A DNA stretch of 64,000 nt from Pelobates cultripes (lineage: Eukaryota; Chordata; Amphibia; Anura; Pelobatidae), in assembly GCA_933207985.1 (NCBI GenBank), contig OW240913.1, positions 360,051,615 to 360,115,614 of the forward strand, in the 5' to 3' direction. Below are positions 11,065 to 22,000 of the stretch, in pieces. A model generated the notes under the pieces. It did no database searches. It worked only from the letters and a program-made list of their open reading frames with translations, and was not told where the DNA came from. Both the position numbers and the translations under genes were made by a program. How positions within the stretch are numbered: position 1 is the first letter of the stretch; each line of letters starts with the position of its first letter.

Positions 11065-11852
11065 CAGGGCCGGTGCAATGATTATTGGCTACACAGGCGA
11101 AGATGCATTCAGACGCACCCTCCCCACCTTCCCCCCAAAAAAATGCATCTTCACCTGTGTGTCTCTCTGCAACTTACAACCAACTTGTGTGTCTCTTACT
11201 CTCCCCAGGCCCCTTGTCTCCCTCCCCTTCTCCAACCTCTCTGTGTCTCTCTTTTTCCCCTTCACCAGCCTCTCTGTCTGTCTCTTTCCCCCTTCTCCAT
11301 GTGTCTCTAACCCCTAGCTCCTTTTGTGTGTCTCTTTTCCCTTTGCCCAGCCCATCTGCATGTTTTTTCCCTTTCCCAAGCTCCTTTTGTGGGTCTCTTT
11401 CTCTCCACCAGTGCCTTTGTCTGTCTCTCTTTCCCCTTCCCCATTCATGTGTGTCTCTTCCCCCAGTACCTTGTGTCTTTCCCACAGCCCCTCTGTGTGT
11501 CTTTTTCACTCCCCCCTCCCTTTGATGACTCTTTCCCCCACTCCCCTTCATGTGTACCTCCTTAATTCCCTCCATGTAGTGTGGATGTGGGGACCGCAGT
11601 ACAGGGTCTTCTATAGCCTCTACCCGGTCTGACAGGAAGCTGTTAGTTGCTCTCGGTGAGCACTTCCTGCCAGATCAGGTAGAGGATACAGAATATTCTG
11701 TATTGTGGTCCCCACATCGACGCTACATGAATTAACTGACAGGAGGGGAGCGCTGTGCTGTCCACTCAACTCCTGCTGGTCACCTGTACCTTGCACACCC
11801 CAGTGCTCCCTAAGGTGGCCGCCTGTGCCGCCTTATGGTTTTGCTGACCTTG
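11065..11852. mobile_element. Non-autonomous hAT element with 8-bp target duplication
   Basis: The left end CAGGGCCGGTGCAATGATT and right end AACCATAAG..GACCTTG are diverged inverted repeats (the right end reversed reads CAAGGTCAGCAAAA). An exact 8-bp duplication, CTGAAGCC, flanks the 788-bp unit at 11057-11064 and 11853-11860. There is no transposase gene. Its middle is a CT-rich minisatellite (11150-11560). The portion at 11650-11800 resembles 60290-60420, which suggests a related element there. Confidence 0.82.
11150..11560. repeat. Pyrimidine-rich minisatellite inside the hAT
   Basis: Degenerate 30-40-bp units of the form CCCC..CTTTGTGTGTCTCTTTTTCC. Several frames stay open across it and give Ser/Pro/Leu/Cys- or Arg/Glu/Gly-rich repeats; these are artefacts of the array. 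Confidence 0.8.
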
Positions 11853-11860
11853 CTGAAGCC

Positions 11861-12158
11861 ACAGATGTCCGTAGTTGGTTGATAGATTTTTCTTTCTTTT
11901 TTCCATTTTAAATCAGGCAGCTGCTTCTTAATGCAGTCACCCATTATAAAAAGAAACATTATTACTATAGTGCTCTGCTAGGTGTTGAGGACAGAGCATC
12001 TACTAATCATATAGCATCACAGGATCACATTGATTACCTGGCTGTCCAGCATGCACTTTGTCAAAGCTACGTTTTCTTTGAGATCCTGGAGCACACCAGC
12101 AGCACGCAGTCCATGGGATGAGTAGACAGTAGGGGGCTAACCTGGAGAGCAGGGATGT
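11861..12158. other. No gene seen
   Basis: Unassigned non-coding DNA. Confidence 0.35.
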
Positions 12159-12252
12159 GTCATGACATCGATACTGTCTGTCAGTGTAGGAGCCATTGAG
12201 ACGTCTTTTGGGTTTAAGCCCCCCGAGCTTCTGGAACCTAGCAACGCCCCTG
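12159..12252 (-). mobile_element. Possible hAT terminus fragment
   Basis: Read on the minus strand from 12252, the sequence starts CAGGGGCGTTGCTAGGTTCC and then a CTCGGGGGGC stretch, the form of a hAT terminal inverted repeat. No second end or target duplication was found, so it is probably a truncated copy. Confidence is low. Confidence 0.4.
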
Positions 12253-12260
12253 TGTTCCAC

Positions 12261-14375
12261 CATTTGGAAACTTCATATAATGCCCCCGATCAGTGCAGCA
12301 CGGGTGCATTATTCACACAGTGCAGAGAGAGATTGAGGTATTGGGCCCAGCGCAGAGAGCTCCAGAAGTACTGAGCAGTGCTGGCCCATATTTGTGATAC
12401 ATGATTTTGGCAATGAAAAGGTTAAATGTGATATAAGACCAGGTCAGGTGACAGCTCAGCTCATGTAAGATAACATTTCTTAACAGAACTGCAAAGCAGC
12501 AGATGGCGATTTCTTTATTTCATGAATTTCAGCATTTACAGGAAATCACTCTGACAGCAGAATATGATTCTGTCAACAAATCCACTTGTATGCGCAGAAC
12601 GTGTGGAGCCAATGGGGTTTATTAAATAGACTGTGAATTGAGGAACGCTAACGAGGGAAATGCAAGTTTTTAAACAGAATCAAAAATATATATTGAACTG
12701 TTTGCCAACTCAGCTAATTTTGGGGAAAAAGTCCCACCCATTCCTAATTAGGATCATTCCCAGAATTCTTATATTTTCATCTGCAAATGCAGATGATTGG
12801 TTTTATTTACAACTACATGCAATGTTAAATTATTTAATTACTTAAAGAGAATCTATGGGGTAAAATTTACAGCCTATTTTTTAATATATTATATAGCTAA
12901 TACATTAAAACAGTGAGAAAGGAGTGTTAGCTCGACACTGGATCCAGTCAATGCCACCATCCAAGGTCAGTGATATCCATCCCTCCATTCATTGTTAACA
13001 CGAATTGTTCTTTCATCTCCCACTGATCCGTCCTGGACGAACCCTTTGATACCAATAAGGGATTAACCAATAATTCAAGCAATAATTCCAGGTCCTGGCA
13101 TAGCATTGTCCTTCCTCTGGGTAGTCCATCTTCTGCATCTAGTCTTCTACACACACTATTTTTACCAAAGGCATTAACTCAACAATGATGTCTACTAACT
13201 CAACATTTCAGTTAAACCTGGCATCTCGGATGTATGACAACTACAATCCCCATGATGCTCAGAGAGTATAGAGGCAGACTAAAAGTCTTACTAAATGTAT
13301 TTCACAATCATCTGAAGTGACAAGATCACCACAGTGGCAGATTGTTTGTATTTCCTGTGGTTTGTCTTGTCCAGCAATATATAACGTTGTTGTGTAAAGT
13401 CTCGGGAAGTTTATAGAACTGACCGTAAGATCCTATCGCTCCCACAGTGACTCATTTTCTGGCATGTACGTTCCTGGCCACTTAAACTATTCCTGGTGTG
13501 GGAATGTTATCTTTGACAGCAATCTATATTAAACATCTTATTTGGTTTAAATAAAGAGGCTAAAGATTGGAAAATTGAATCACTAAAAATAAATGTCATA
13601 CAGGACCCATTAAGGCACGTTCTTTTCTTTGACATTCCTGGGTGATTGCGTTTCAAGTGATCGGTTTGATTTTAGCGAAAAACACTTTGGGGAAAAACTA
13701 TTCATATCTTATATCACACGTTTTATAATTTTCACGGCTGGGAAATGTAATTTATATTGTATAGTGCTATTAGCAAAGGTCAAATGGACTTAATTTGAGG
13801 AAAGTAAAACAGTAAATACATATAATAAAACAAATTGCCAGGAATCAATGGTTCTGACCATGGCGGGATTTTTTCTGTCTACAATGTTAGAAAAAAAAAA
13901 GAACAATCTCTCGCACACAATATCAGGGTTATTAACTAATGTGTGTATTGTCAGTAATTCAAACTAAATGTTAAGCTAAAATGAGGAAACTGAAAGAATG
14001 TCTTACTGGGAGACTTATTTCAATTCTATTTTGGCCTGAAATTTTAAATTTACCTTAAATTCCCCACCATTCACCTTTCAGTAAAGAACGCTGTTAGTTA
14101 TTTAATAAAAGATGTAAAGACTAACTTAGCTTTTAGATTGTAAGCTCCTTTGGACAAGGCTGTCTTCCCATATGTCAAACGTGTTTTGTTAGAATTCTCT
14201 GTCTTGTTTAACCATCGTTGCAGCATATGTTGGCACTCTAACTGTAATCATAATAGCTACATCTGTGACTTTTAAAAATAATCTTTGATATTTCCTGCTT
14301 AAACATTGTTGAATAAGAAGCAGATTTATAACATAGAATTTTTCACCCCAACACTTTACCATACATGTAACACGG
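12261..14375. other. No gene or mobile element recognised
   Basis: About 2.1 kb of AT-rich sequence with no clear repeats, no domain-bearing frame and no RNA gene. It may be single-copy intergenic or intronic DNA. Confidence 0.45.
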
Positions 14376-14540
14376 AAAAGGGACACTTTTGGCACCTAGA
14401 CCACTTCAGCTCATAGAAGTGGTCTGGGTGCAATGTCACTGTTGCCCTTAGTCCTGCAATGTAAATAATTGCAGTTTTTGAGAAACTGCAATGTACATTG
14501 CAGCACTAAGACAGCCTCTAGTGGTTGTAATACATAATAA
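14376..14540. mobile_element. Truncated TTAA MITE (one arm)
   Basis: Starts GGAAAAGGGACACTTTTGG, then TAGACCACTTCAG..GAAGTGGTCTGGGTGC, a stem shared with the left arms of the MITEs at 63014 and 49241. It also has the palindromic TGCAGTTTTTGAGAAACTGCA. The second end is missing. Confidence 0.6.
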
Positions 14541-15194
14541 CTGAATCCCCATATGTTTGGCCATGATAGGTGATATTATATAGCCATATACAATATAAAA
14601 CTTTTTTTTTTTGAGCGCTGTATTTTGTATATATTTAGTTTTTTACAGCAGCACCACTACTTAGACATGCATGCTCAAGGTGTGCACACAATTACCCCTT
14701 TTTCCTGTGTAGATTTTGTATCCAGAATAGATTCATATTGAGCTGTGCTCCTCATCCCTCCAGTATAGGTGCTCCTTTGAAGGTGACCACAGGAAAGCAT
14801 TACAATTAAAAACTGTATTTTTGGGAGGAGGGAGGGAGGAGGGGGTGGCTGTTCCTTAATCGGTATTTTGTACCTATTCTGTCATTAAGCATAGTATACA
14901 CACAGACATATGCACATTTTTCCCAATCATTTACATACCACTCCATCCCCTAACCAAGGCCTTAATTTATTATTCTTAAATAAGCTTTTCAAACGATTTC
15001 ATATTTTTATAAACATTTGAAATGATATGATATCATGAAACATATTTATATTTTGTAATATTTTTGATACATTGACTTATTTTTTTATATTTTTATGTAT
15101 ATGAAAGATAAGAACATAAACAAACTTCCAATGGTATAGTATGTACTGAGAGGATTAGCGAAATTAAATAAAATGGAGGATAATACACTCACAT
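14541..15194. other. No gene seen
   Basis: AT-rich DNA with short poly-T and a GGGAGGA purine patch near 14825. Nothing was recognised. Confidence 0.4.
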
Positions 15195-15815
15195 TTGTTG
15201 GAGCTTAGGACCAGCTCTTAGTTGTAAGGCACTTAGCGGTTTATATGTAAACCAATTTTTGTGTCAGTTTGTAATCACAAAAAAGTTTATGTTACTCCTT
15301 GCTTGTAATTGGTGCACTGTTTTAGGCGCCAATTTCAATCTTTTGCATAGAGCTATAAAAACTGTTTAATGCCAGGTTATTGTTCTTTAGCCATTTTTGA
15401 TAAAGCCCATGAGGTGAAACGCGTCAAATGGTTTTTTACTGTGTATTTTAACAATAAAAACTTTTATTTGGTACCCTTATTTATAGGACCATTTTTGTTT
15501 TATTGTATAAACACATTTTTTATTTTTCTCCTGGCATCTAACTGTTCCTGCTTAAAGCAATCCACAGGTGGGGATTATTCCACCAGCGCATTATAAATAG
15601 AGCAGTACTCCCTGCTCTACCATTGTGAGTATAACTTATTTTATTTTATTTTATGCTTTCCCTTCCTACTGAGAGCACTATATTTGTTTTTATATACCGT
15701 GCGAAATCCTACGAAACCCAAGCTGGACGGAGTGACCTATCACAGAATATCCATTAGCGGGGATTATACCGCTAAGTGCCTTACAACTAAGAGCTTGTAT
15801 ATTTATTTATATTTT
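15195..15815. mobile_element. Inverted-repeat element with a GAAACGCGT motif
   Basis: A perfect 27-bp inverted repeat pairs 15214-15240 with 15768-15794 (left arm starts GCTCTTAGTTGTAAGGCACT). Between them come, in order, ATAAAGCCCATGAGG, TGAAACGCGTCAAATGG, an AATAAAAACTTTTATTTGG segment, CTCCTGGCATCTAACTG, and GGGGATTATTCCACC followed by an AGAGCAGTAC..GCTCT hairpin. The same order recurs at 39660-40646, so this is a dispersed repeat family. No coding capacity is seen and I cannot assign a class. Confidence 0.65.
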
Positions 15816-16833
15816 ATTTACCTGTATCTAGCGCAGCCCTTCACCCCTCCTCTTTCTTTCTACATAAAAAAAATGTAGCTAGCCGAATGGTTCTTCTCTG
15901 CCGTCACAATCTGTGTTTCTATGTAAAATGTCTATTTTTGCCTAAATTGGGCAACTCCTTTGTGAGTTCTCCACCACATGCACTTTATTGAATAACCCTA
16001 CAAGTTCATTTAGATACATTTAATAGAACAATAATATCAGAAGCTGCAGATCTACTGTAACATAGCTGATTTTGCACAATATTAATAGCCACGATAGAGA
16101 TATGTCAGTATTTATATTAGAAATTCAACGCTACGTTGAGAACTGCTTCTGCACATTCCCCAATAGATTAATTATTTGGTCCAATAATGAAGAGAACATT
16201 ACTAATTGATCTTTTTGACTAATAAAGTAAGTATAATTTGTTCTGCTATCATGTCCCACGTGGACAGATTCAGCTCTTCATGTTACCAAAAGCGTTTCTA
16301 TATTTTATTTATAATTTATTTATTAACAACATAAATTTTTTTCAGGCATAGAATTGAGTGTGCTTTTCAGCAGAGCCCTAATGAAATGTATTAGTTGAAA
16401 GAACACAAATATACCATGTAAGGTTATTCAGGTCTCAGTCCTATTAACATGTAATGACACCGGAGAGAACCGAGAAGGCAAAGTCAAAGCTAATTCTCCT
16501 TTCCTGTAGACTTTTAGTAATGTAATTAAAAAATAACAAACTTAGGCCTTGATTTTATATTTTTGGATAAACTTTTCAAAAGACTTAATATTAAATTGAC
16601 TTAAACATTTTAAAAGTTTACCTAAAAATATTCAATCAATAACCATAACAAGCAGAAAAATGTGGTAAACCAAGATATTAGGGGGGTAGGAAAAGTGTCA
16701 ATGGACAGAATTATTTGAAGCTTTAGTAATGTTCACCAATTCACCATCATTCTTATTAGGTAATGCGTGTGTACATTGTTAGGGATCCCATGTGACAATT
16801 AAAACTTTAGAAAAAAATAAACAAACTTTTGCC
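15816..16833. other. No gene seen
   Basis: Unassigned AT-rich non-coding DNA. Confidence 0.4.
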
Positions 16834-17127
16834 GAGCAGCTTCGCCGGCTAGAGTTTATTCTTGCGTGATCGGAGTGTTGCAATGGTAACCGCAACAACT
16901 CTCTGAGCTCACGAAAGGAACCCGGCTGCAGGTTAGAGTTCCTCCAGGTCTCCTCTCCCTTATCTTGGCAGCCATAGTAAGGTGCCAGCGGAGGGGTGAG
17001 GGAGATCTTTGATTTCAGGCATGGACCAGCAAGGGAGATGCTCTGATCTGCCCTTTGGCCTCAGTCCATGGCCATCGCAGCCCATTGGGCAATTTGCCGG
17101 GGTTGCCAGATGGCCAGTCAGGGCCTG
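16834..17127 (-). mobile_element. hAT fragment related to 4499-5971
   Basis: On the minus strand from 17127 it reads CAGGCCCTGACTGGCCATCT and then a GCCCAATGGGCTGCGATGGCC block, matching the first ~60 bp of the hAT at 4499. Further in, AACTCTAACCTGCAG and GTTGCGGTTACCATTGCAAC match the internal palindrome of that element. The copy is truncated at about 16834 and abuts a mariner 3' end. Confidence 0.8.
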
Positions 17128-17496
17128 CTCAGAGTAATTGGCCACCACATGTGCCCTACATTTCAGGTCCAGATTACTTCTTATGGGGACATCTGAAGGA
17201 GGTGGTGTACGTAAACAAACCGCATACACTTAAGCAGCTCAAGGAGAATATCTGTGCAGAAATGCGATCGCTAGAGCCTCAAACATTAACTAATGTTATG
17301 AATAATGCAATGGACTATGCGAGGCAGCAAATGGAGCTCATTTAAAAGATGTCCTGTTCCGTACCAAGTCAAACAAATCTCCACACATTAAGCATTCATT
17401 GTATGTAAGTATGTAATATCACTGGAATTGGTTCATTAATAAAAAAAAGTTATTGACTCCTCAAACTCTACTCTCAATTTTGGCCCACCCTGTGTG
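17128..17496 (+). mobile_element. mariner-type element, 3' end
   Basis: The C-terminal transposase segment is followed by a ~150-bp 3' flank ending CAATTTTGGCCCACCCTGTG, a typical mariner-type terminal inverted repeat. The exact last base is uncertain because it runs into TGTGTATATATA. The 5' two-thirds of the element are absent; the sequence abuts a hAT terminus on the left. Confidence 0.75.
17140..17345 (+). pseudogene. mariner-type transposase, C-terminal fragment
   Basis: The translation contains NWPPHVPYI, GPDYFLWGHLKEVVYVNK and a tail ending RQQMELI and a stop at 17343-17345. The xPDYFLWGxLK block is the region around the third catalytic aspartate in DDxD mariner transposases, and that aspartate is kept. 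The first two catalytic residues and the DNA-binding domain are missing, so this is a dead fragment. The WPPRSPDL motif expected just upstream appears mutated (WPPHVPYI). Confidence 0.75.
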
Positions 17497-18404
17497 TATA
17501 TATATGCAGAATAAGGAATAAAAGCCCAGAATCATTAACTCATTTGGAGTAAATGTTTTTAAACCTTCTCCAAGTCATTTGTGCGAACTATTGATGAATT
17601 ATCATTATTATTAATATTGGGTGAATAGGGCGTCGACATTTTACATTACCCCTGACAATTAAATTTTAATCATCTTTGTTTTGCCTTGAGCATCAAAGGT
17701 GCTTACTTTACCATATTAACTTTCAAAAGCAGCTTGCAGATTAATTGTAATTTCACAAACAAAATGCAATGATGTTGAATATGGACCACCTCCAGTGCAT
17801 GTATCTTCCACAATACTATAAGAGATATCTTTTATAAAAAAACAAAACACAGAATGTTCCCAGAATCCTCAGAAGTTGCTCACTTGGGAATTGTTTAAAC
17901 GTTGTTGGCTTGAGAGTGAATTATTTGACTTTGCTCCCGAATTCCCTTTATGAATTGAGTTCTCCATATTAAATCATAATTCGTTGCTACATTTAAAACA
18001 AGAAATTGATGAGAAATTATGATGCATACTGGCAAACAGCTAGTTTTCATCAGACCAGAGAAATTATCCCGAGTAACATTTCCTACAAGAGGTCAGTGTG
18101 TGGCTGTGATTTCGTTTAAGAAATATGTTTTTTTTATTTCTCAGATAATTGCAGACTCAAAGGAAAAATGGACAGGATCGGTAAAATGCTTATTAAGCCA
18201 CAATATGTTGTGTATGCTATGTGGAGAGTAGGGAGAGTTACAACACAGCATGTACTTGAAATAAAAGAATTTCAACTTCAGAATTCGACTCACTAAACAG
18301 TTGGCCGAAAAATTAATTGCTAAAGTCTTTACTCTCTATCTCCGTCTATCTATCCATTCGTCCATACATACCTCCATCCAATCTATTTATTAAGCTAACT
18401 TGTC
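17497..18404. other. No gene seen
   Basis: Unassigned AT-rich DNA. A short degenerate TCTATC/CATCCA patch lies near 18335-18385. Confidence 0.4.
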
Positions 18405-19566
18405 ATGATGGGGTTCATTTTCATTTCTAGGCTGCCATACCTTCTCAAAGGCAACATAGCCAATCTGGCAAATAGCAATTTACAAAAACTGAAATTGGCA
18501 AATCTTATGTTTGACCCTGTAACTTTCCAAATCACCATAAAACCTGTACTTGAGGGGTACTGTTGTACCCGTGAGACATTACTCTACACAAATACGAGTG
18601 TTTTAGAGCAGTAAAATGTATTATACTGACAATTTCATTTCTGAAATGGCAGTCTGTGTGTGACAAATGCAAAAAAACAAATATAAATGCTAATTTTGGC
18701 CAGAGTTAGTGACTAAGTTGCTACTAAAAAAGACTGGACATACCCCATTCTGAATACTCTGGGATGTCTACTTTTACAAATGGTATGCCATGATGGGGTT
18801 CATTTTTAATCCTGGGCTTATACGGTCTCAAAGGCAACATAGGCCCAGCAAACCAATCTGGCAAATTTCAATGTGCAAACATGGAAAAGGGGAAAGCCCT
18901 ACATTTGATCCCTGTAAGTTTGCAAAAACCCATAAAACCTGTACATTGGGGGCAATTTTGTACTCGGGAGATGTTGCTGAACAAATTATGGGGTGTTCTT
19001 TGTCAGTAACACATAACAGGAACTGAGAATCCATGCCTAAAGTACAATGTGAGAGAAAAATAACACAAACAAATGACTACCCAAAAGTTTGACAAAGACT
19101 GGTGGTAGAATTAGTGCATGGAAAGTGTTAAAATACCATTTGAAATACCCTAGGGTGTCTACTTTTCACAAAAAAAATTATTTGATGGGGGTAAATTATA
19201 TTGGCTGGCTTTAACAATGTCCCAAATAGTACATGGGTGCATGATGACCAGCTGTGAAAATTCCAAGTTGGAAAACTGGAATGCGCACCCTCCAAATAAG
19301 GTCTTTTAGCTCCCAGAGAACCCGACACACCTATACATGGGGGGTATCACTGTACCCAGGAGATGATGCTGAAATCATATTGGGGTGTTCATATTGGGCA
19401 GTAACCCTTAAAGTACTCAGTACAGGTATTCTTAAATTGCTATGTGTGTCAAAAAAATCCCCAATTATTATTTATTTTTTAAACACAAACACTGCCGAAA
19501 TGTAAAAACAGCCCTAGTCCTTAGAGGTAAGAAAATGTAAAAATGGTCTGGTCACTAAGGGGTTAA
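18405..19566. repeat. Three diverged ~390-bp direct repeats
   Basis: Units start near 18405, 18790 and 19185, each opening with a TGATGGGGTTCATTTT-like sequence. Each passes through a CATAAAACCTGTAC..GGGG and TGTACCCGGGAGATGTTGCT-like block and ends in TTCTTTGTCAGTAACAC-like sequence. The units are roughly 380-400 bp and clearly diverged. The region ends TGGTCACTAAGGGGTTAAA, matching one end of the small MITE at 44871-44950, so it may be the inside of a larger TTAA element. No coding signal was found. Confidence 0.65.
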
Positions 19567-20319
19567 ACAAAAATGTGAAATATAATGTACGTAATGGTGA
19601 AGTGTCTTAAACAAATCCATATTGGTGTTTGGAGACTTGACTATGAGTAGAAAAGAAATCATTGCTTCAACATAAAAATAAAAGATTCATTTTGGTGATG
19701 CACAGAACATTAACTGAGTTTTTAATATTTGAAGGAACCCTGTGGTCTGAGGGTGACAGATCCATTTTAACACTATTTAAATACATTATTACTGTTTGAC
19801 AAATACATTGTTTTAATTGCTGGAAATTTGTCCTCAGAAATTGTTGTATGATTTGACGTAAAACCTGTGAGTTGTAATAAAATTGCAGCAATTTTGTCAG
19901 TGGGATTGTGCTGTCTGAGACAACATTTGATAATCGCTCTGCATCCATTATTGTAACATTTGTATGTCAAGTATCTTATACAATGAGGAGCGCTAGATTA
20001 TTACACAGTGGACGATTCCCGTGGGAACCAAAAAAATGCACGTTGCTGGGAACAGGTCAATGATTTCTCAAATCCTTAATCAGGTCTTAATGATAATTAT
20101 TGTAAGAGTGCAGCTAGTTCTATTAAGCTGTCTGCCTTTTGCTACCTAGAATCTTCATGGGCCACATTGTGGTTATTGAGATAATGTATTCTTGCCAAGA
20201 GCTCAGTATATTCTGGTGGGAAAGTCATGATTTGGAACATCCATAATCAATAACAGTATTAAAATGCATAATACAACACACACAGCCACAACAGGCAACG
20301 TAATATAACTGTTTTAACA
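19567..20319. other. No gene seen
   Basis: Unassigned AT-rich DNA. Frames on the minus strand near 19667-19970 have no recognisable motifs. Confidence 0.4.
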
Positions 20320-20505
20320 TTGTAGGGGAATACCGAGACACTCCTACACCACCAGGTTGAGAGCCATCGACAGGCTCTTACCTATCAAATACCAAATCCA
20401 ACTAAGTTAATATTGGTACAGAACTTCCAAGCTTCCAGCTACTATTCCTACCTACCCCCAATATGTCTAAATTCCTCGCCACGGCTCAGAGCTTGAAGCC
20501 TCAAG

Positions 20506-21080
20506 CTATTTGAGCACCCCACCCACCCACGCATAAACAATGCTTGCTGTAAGCCAACCCATGTTGAGGAAATCGTTACCAGCGTTGGAGAGGTGCACCC
20601 CATCCCGCCTGTAATAACCCGGAATCATCGATTCCAAGTCCACATGCCAAACTACCACAACTCCAGTACGCCTTTTAAAAATTGCCACCAGTATATTAAC
20701 CTTACCCCTCATTCTGGCTACTGCCCCCGGATCCATGGCATGTAACCTAGGCACCACCTCTGACCAAATAATAGTAAAGCCCGGTACCAGACACCGCAAT
20801 CTTTCCACATCCCGCTTTATAATTTGTACCAGCTACCTCTGTGGCACCTGCCCTAAATCATTTCCCCCTGCGTGGATCAATAACAAGTCAGGTGATTGCC
20901 CCGAACTCAACCTCCTAAAAATCTCACCACAAACTTCCCTTCAAATGAAATCTATATAACCAAACCAACATAATTGAACCAGGTGCCGTGGAAAGCCCAG
21001 CTGTCTTCCTTGTTGCCGAACTACAGCTCTCTGGCATGCCCAACGGATGTGTGAGTGGCCCACCAACCAGGCGACCCAAC
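20506..21080 (-). pseudogene. SGNH/GDSL-type hydrolase domain, broken
   Basis: Conceptual minus-strand reading shows all the diagnostic SGNH blocks in order. Block I is WLVGHSHIRWA, with the serine codon at 21052-21054. Block II is a likely WFGYIDF. Block III is LLIHAGGNDLGQVPQR, with GND at 20857-20865. The last block is RRDGVHLSNAGNDFL, with Asp at 20602-20604 and His at 20593-20595. SGNH enzymes are serine esterases or lipases. The frame is interrupted by in-frame stops at 20941-20943 (TGA) and 20833-20835 (TAG), so it cannot make the full domain. The last ~100 codons (20808-20506) remain open. A pyrimidine tract ending in AG just before the domain could be a splice acceptor. Function in the parent retroelement is unknown to me. 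Confidence 0.72.
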
Positions 21081-21140
21081 TTACAAAAAGAAAAAAGTAC
21101 ATATTACCAAATACAAAAAAGAGGAACCTACCGTCCCCTT

Positions 21141-21834
21141 TTAAACCAAACGGTCCAGCCTAACATACGACCTGAACCGCACAGACTCCCACCAACTGAT
21201 TCTTTTCACTTCTCTTTCTCTTCCCAAGCCGTGCTGCTCCTGTGGTGACCTCCTAACATGCTGACCAGCGGGTAAGAGGAGGATACCTACCACTGCTGGG
21301 CAACCCAAGTTAAGAGAAGTGGGACCCTCCCAGAGCCCAGAGCCCCCCTGTTTGTGCCGTCCCAACGCACTGGAGGCTGACTCACCGGGCACTGAAGTGC
21401 TTCCCTCCGCCGAAAGTCCAGGCCTGGCAGCACTCCTCTGCTCCCTGGAGTCCGCTGTGGGTGCCGCATCACCAGTCCTGCCATCCGCCATACTAGGGCA
21501 GCGTCACCCCGGAACCGTTGGTGGCCGCGCCAGCCCCCTGAGCACTGAGATGCTGTGCAGCTGTGCTAGCTGGTCTCCTCCGATCATTGGAACAGGACCT
21601 CTCCACCCCGGCTGCCTTTGCTCTAGACTGTCTTCTCCTCCTCCTGCGCCAAGGAATGGAACTGGGGTTCAAGCGTTGGGGCGGAATAGTCCGCCTCGTG
21701 GGCTGGCGCTCCGGACCTCCTGAAGGCCCTGGTACTGGAACAGCAGCTCCCAGGCATTCCTGCAGCCAAGACTTCCCTCTCTCCTGCCCAGCAGACCTGA
21801 CCCTCTCAATCAGAGACTCCATAGTGGGATCCAT
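21141..21834 (-). pseudogene. Retroelement Arg/Pro-rich N-terminal ORF, frameshifted
   Basis: Starts with MDPTMESLIERVRSAGQE at 21834 and continues into a Pro/Arg-rich region with a WRRRRRRQSRAKA basic cluster, then stops at about 21493. A second open frame, offset by one base, continues from MADGRTGDAAPTADS (21491) to 21141, so one frameshift probably separates the halves. A TTTCTTTTTCAG stretch directly precedes the first ATG and looks like a splice acceptor. The composition resembles gag-like or linker ORFs; there is no named domain. It lies just upstream of the SGNH domain in the same orientation. Confidence 0.5.
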
Positions 21835-22000
21835 CTGAAAAAGAAAAGAAGAGACACCAAACAAACTTGCTGCACACAACAACAAGTAAGTCAGGATTAG
21901 TTAAAATGGCTCCTGCACAAAATGTCCGTTATTTATACTCATATAGGCCCTGCCCCCTTAACCTGTCAACCCACGTAAACCTTAACCCCTTAATAAAATA

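Larger units (their letters stand above)
20320..22000 (-). mobile_element. Decayed retroelement region (SGNH-hydrolase type)
   Basis: This GC-richer block reads on the minus strand as an N-terminal Arg/Pro-rich ORF followed by an SGNH-hydrolase domain, both broken. From memory, amphibian and fish retroelements of the tyrosine-recombinase class (Ngaro/DIRS-like) and some non-LTR elements carry such hydrolase domains. I see no reverse transcriptase, RNase H or recombinase in the window, so the class is inferred. Element limits are approximate; no terminal repeats were found. Confidence 0.55.

Noticed and set aside
11085..11575. Overlapping frames of 130-146 codons on both strands
   Set aside because: They come from a CT-rich minisatellite inside a hAT; periodic composition keeps several frames open at once.
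15369..15596. 75-codon hydrophobic frame
   Set aside because: It lies inside a dispersed inverted-repeat element; its Phe/Leu-rich translation reflects T-rich DNA.
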